Origin: CADEED01 sp963839685
GTDB taxonomy: Bacteria > Pseudomonadota > Gammaproteobacteria > Steroidobacterales > Steroidobacteraceae
Length of the DNA stretch: 64,000 nucleotides
Assembly (NCBI GenBank): GCA_963839685.1
Contig: CAWIVS010000010.1
Location: forward strand, 248,001 to 312,000
Reading direction: 5' to 3'
Numbering within the stretch: position 1 is the stretch's first letter; every line of letters begins with the position of its first letter. Of this stretch, positions 63,325 through 64,000 are shown one piece after another. The notes under the pieces are model-generated. The model saw only the letters and a list, made by a program, of their open reading frames with translations. It did no database searches and had not been told where the DNA came from. The translations under genes and the position numbers were made by a program.

Positions 63325-64000
63325 GTGGAGGCGGACACCTGGGTACTGCCGCCCGAAACTTTTTCGGCGCGTATCGTCGGTGCCTGTGTGTGCGGCGCCG
63401 TGCGCTGGTCGTACGACGCGCCGTTCAGTGCGATGCTCCACTGCCACTGCTCGATGTGCCGCAAACACCACGGCACCCTGTTTGCCACCTTCGTGGTGGG
63501 ACCGTTGAGCTCGTTTCACTGGCGCGCCGGCACCGAGAAGATCGGCACCTGGCAATCCTCGGCGCGCGGCAAACGCAGCTTCTGCTCCCGGTGCGGGTCG
63601 AAGGTACCCTCCGTAAAACACGACGCGCAGCAGGTATTCATGCCGGCGGGCGCGCTCGAGGGTGAGCTCGGCATCCGGCCGCAGTTGCACCTGTTCGTGG
63701 GCTCCGGGGCCGTCTCCTCGCAGATCCACGACCCGCTGCCGCAGTACGAGGCCTATCCACCCGAGTGGGGAGCGCAGGGTCTGGACACGCCGGCGCGCGC
63801 CACCAGTACCGACGTGACCTCAGGCAGCTGCGCCTGCGGCCAGATGAGCTTCGAACTGCGGGGCCAGCCCGTTCGCATGCACCATTGTCACTGCGGCCGT
63901 TGTCGAAAGGCCCGCGGCGGGGCACATGCCACCAACGTGATCTACAAGCTCGACGCGCTGCATTACACACAGGGCGAGAACCTGCTGGAAGACTTTGACC
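63325..64000 (+). CDS. Tandem GFA/CENP-V domain protein, partial
   Basis: At least 225 residues, running off the window end. The start is GTG 63325 with GAGGAGCG upstream. Two GFA-type zinc folds are visible: ACVCGAVRW with HCHCSMCRK, then SCACGQMSF with HCHCGRCRK, linked by a domain ending PPEWGAQG. Single-domain GFA proteins bind zinc and act on S-hydroxymethylglutathione or related small molecules. Two copies in one chain is less common. The last gene in this direction continues beyond 64000. Confidence 0.8.
   Translation, partial: MEADTWVLPPETFSARIVGACVCGAVRWSYDAPFSAMLHCHCSMCRKHHGTLFATFVVGPLSSFHWRAGTEKIGTWQSSARGKRSFCSRCGSKVPSVKHDAQQVFMPAGALEGELGIRPQLHLFVGSGAVSSQIHDPLPQYEAYPPEWGAQGLDTPARATSTDVTSGSCACGQMSFELRGQPVRMHHCHCGRCRKARGGAHATNVIYKLDALHYTQGENLLEDFD

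Noticed and set aside
1..64000. Recurrent CTAAC/GTTAG pentamers noticed in and between genes
   Set aside because: By rough base composition about seventy occurrences would be expected and I counted only about twenty-five, so there is no enrichment.
1..64000. CRISPR arrays, tRNA or rRNA genes, transposases, integron attC sites
   Set aside because: No regularly spaced direct repeats, no tRNA-like cloverleaf segment with a TTCGA arm in context, no rRNA sequence and no transposase-like frame were found on reading both strands.

Overview
The window is GC-rich chromosomal DNA with densely packed genes, overlapping ATGA/GTGA start-stop junctions, many exported and outer-membrane proteins, and frequent GTG or TTG starts. 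The gene set suggests a gammaproteobacterium of the Xanthomonadales/Steroidobacterales type: a Gram-negative envelope, an LpxH-like phosphoesterase, PhoB-type regulators, phosphoenolpyruvate carboxylase, a bifunctional ornithine-lipid acyltransferase and an AAC(6')-like acetyltransferase. This placement is inference; there is no rRNA or marker gene to confirm it. I found no tRNA, rRNA, CRISPR array or insertion sequence.

Layout. 1-11.7 kb: a partial sulfatase divergent from a TetR regulator, a periplasmic molybdenum hydroxylase, TPR, amidohydrolase and CPBP membrane proteins, a hydrolase whose nucleophile is replaced by Gly, a REP-like palindrome and the AAC(6')-like gene. 11.7-19.4 kb: a damaged zone with a multiply frameshifted CadC-type regulator, a truncated BTAD-type regulator fused tail-to-tail with an AlkD-like gene, and two more frameshifted genes; an intact secreted papain-like protease sits between. 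19.4-23.7 kb: an OmpA-like barrel, dienelactone hydrolase, SYLF protein, ApbE and a lipoprotein.

23.9-46.7 kb is the most interesting part. Two divergent sets of envelope genes start from one 320-base intergenic region. Leftwards: a di-heme HzsA-like propeller lipoprotein, an SH3/beta-barrel protein, a beta-barrel lipoprotein, TlpA, DUF4266 and DUF3570. Rightwards: a c-type cytochrome, a LamG lipoprotein with a duplicated heme module and a Tat-exported DUF1501-like protein. After a 326-base gap come a redoxin, a coiled-coil protein, two large TPR proteins, a short exported protein, an ExbB/TolQ channel, two ExbD proteins and an AgmX/PglI-type TonB protein. I read these as a possible proton-motive-force-driven, Agl/Tol-like trans-envelope machine linked to surface cytochromes. 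The link is inferred from gene order only.

46.8-64 kb: a Kef-type antiporter, a tandem partial duplication, an EamA transporter, ppc, an Mpo1-like protein, an MsbA-like ABC exporter, DUF1428, a PhoB paralogue with most of its receiver missing, and the LpxH-like enzyme. Next is an asparagine-synthase-like gene flanked by remnants of gmd and a glycosyltransferase, probably the leftovers of a polysaccharide locus. An OlsF-like enzyme, PhzF, a cystathionine gamma-synthase-type enzyme and a tandem GFA-domain protein cut by the window edge follow.

Caution: at least nine single or double base frameshifts occur, two of them inside the otherwise intact envelope operon, where restoring the frame recovers perfect stop/start overlaps. 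Some may be assembly indels rather than true mutations.
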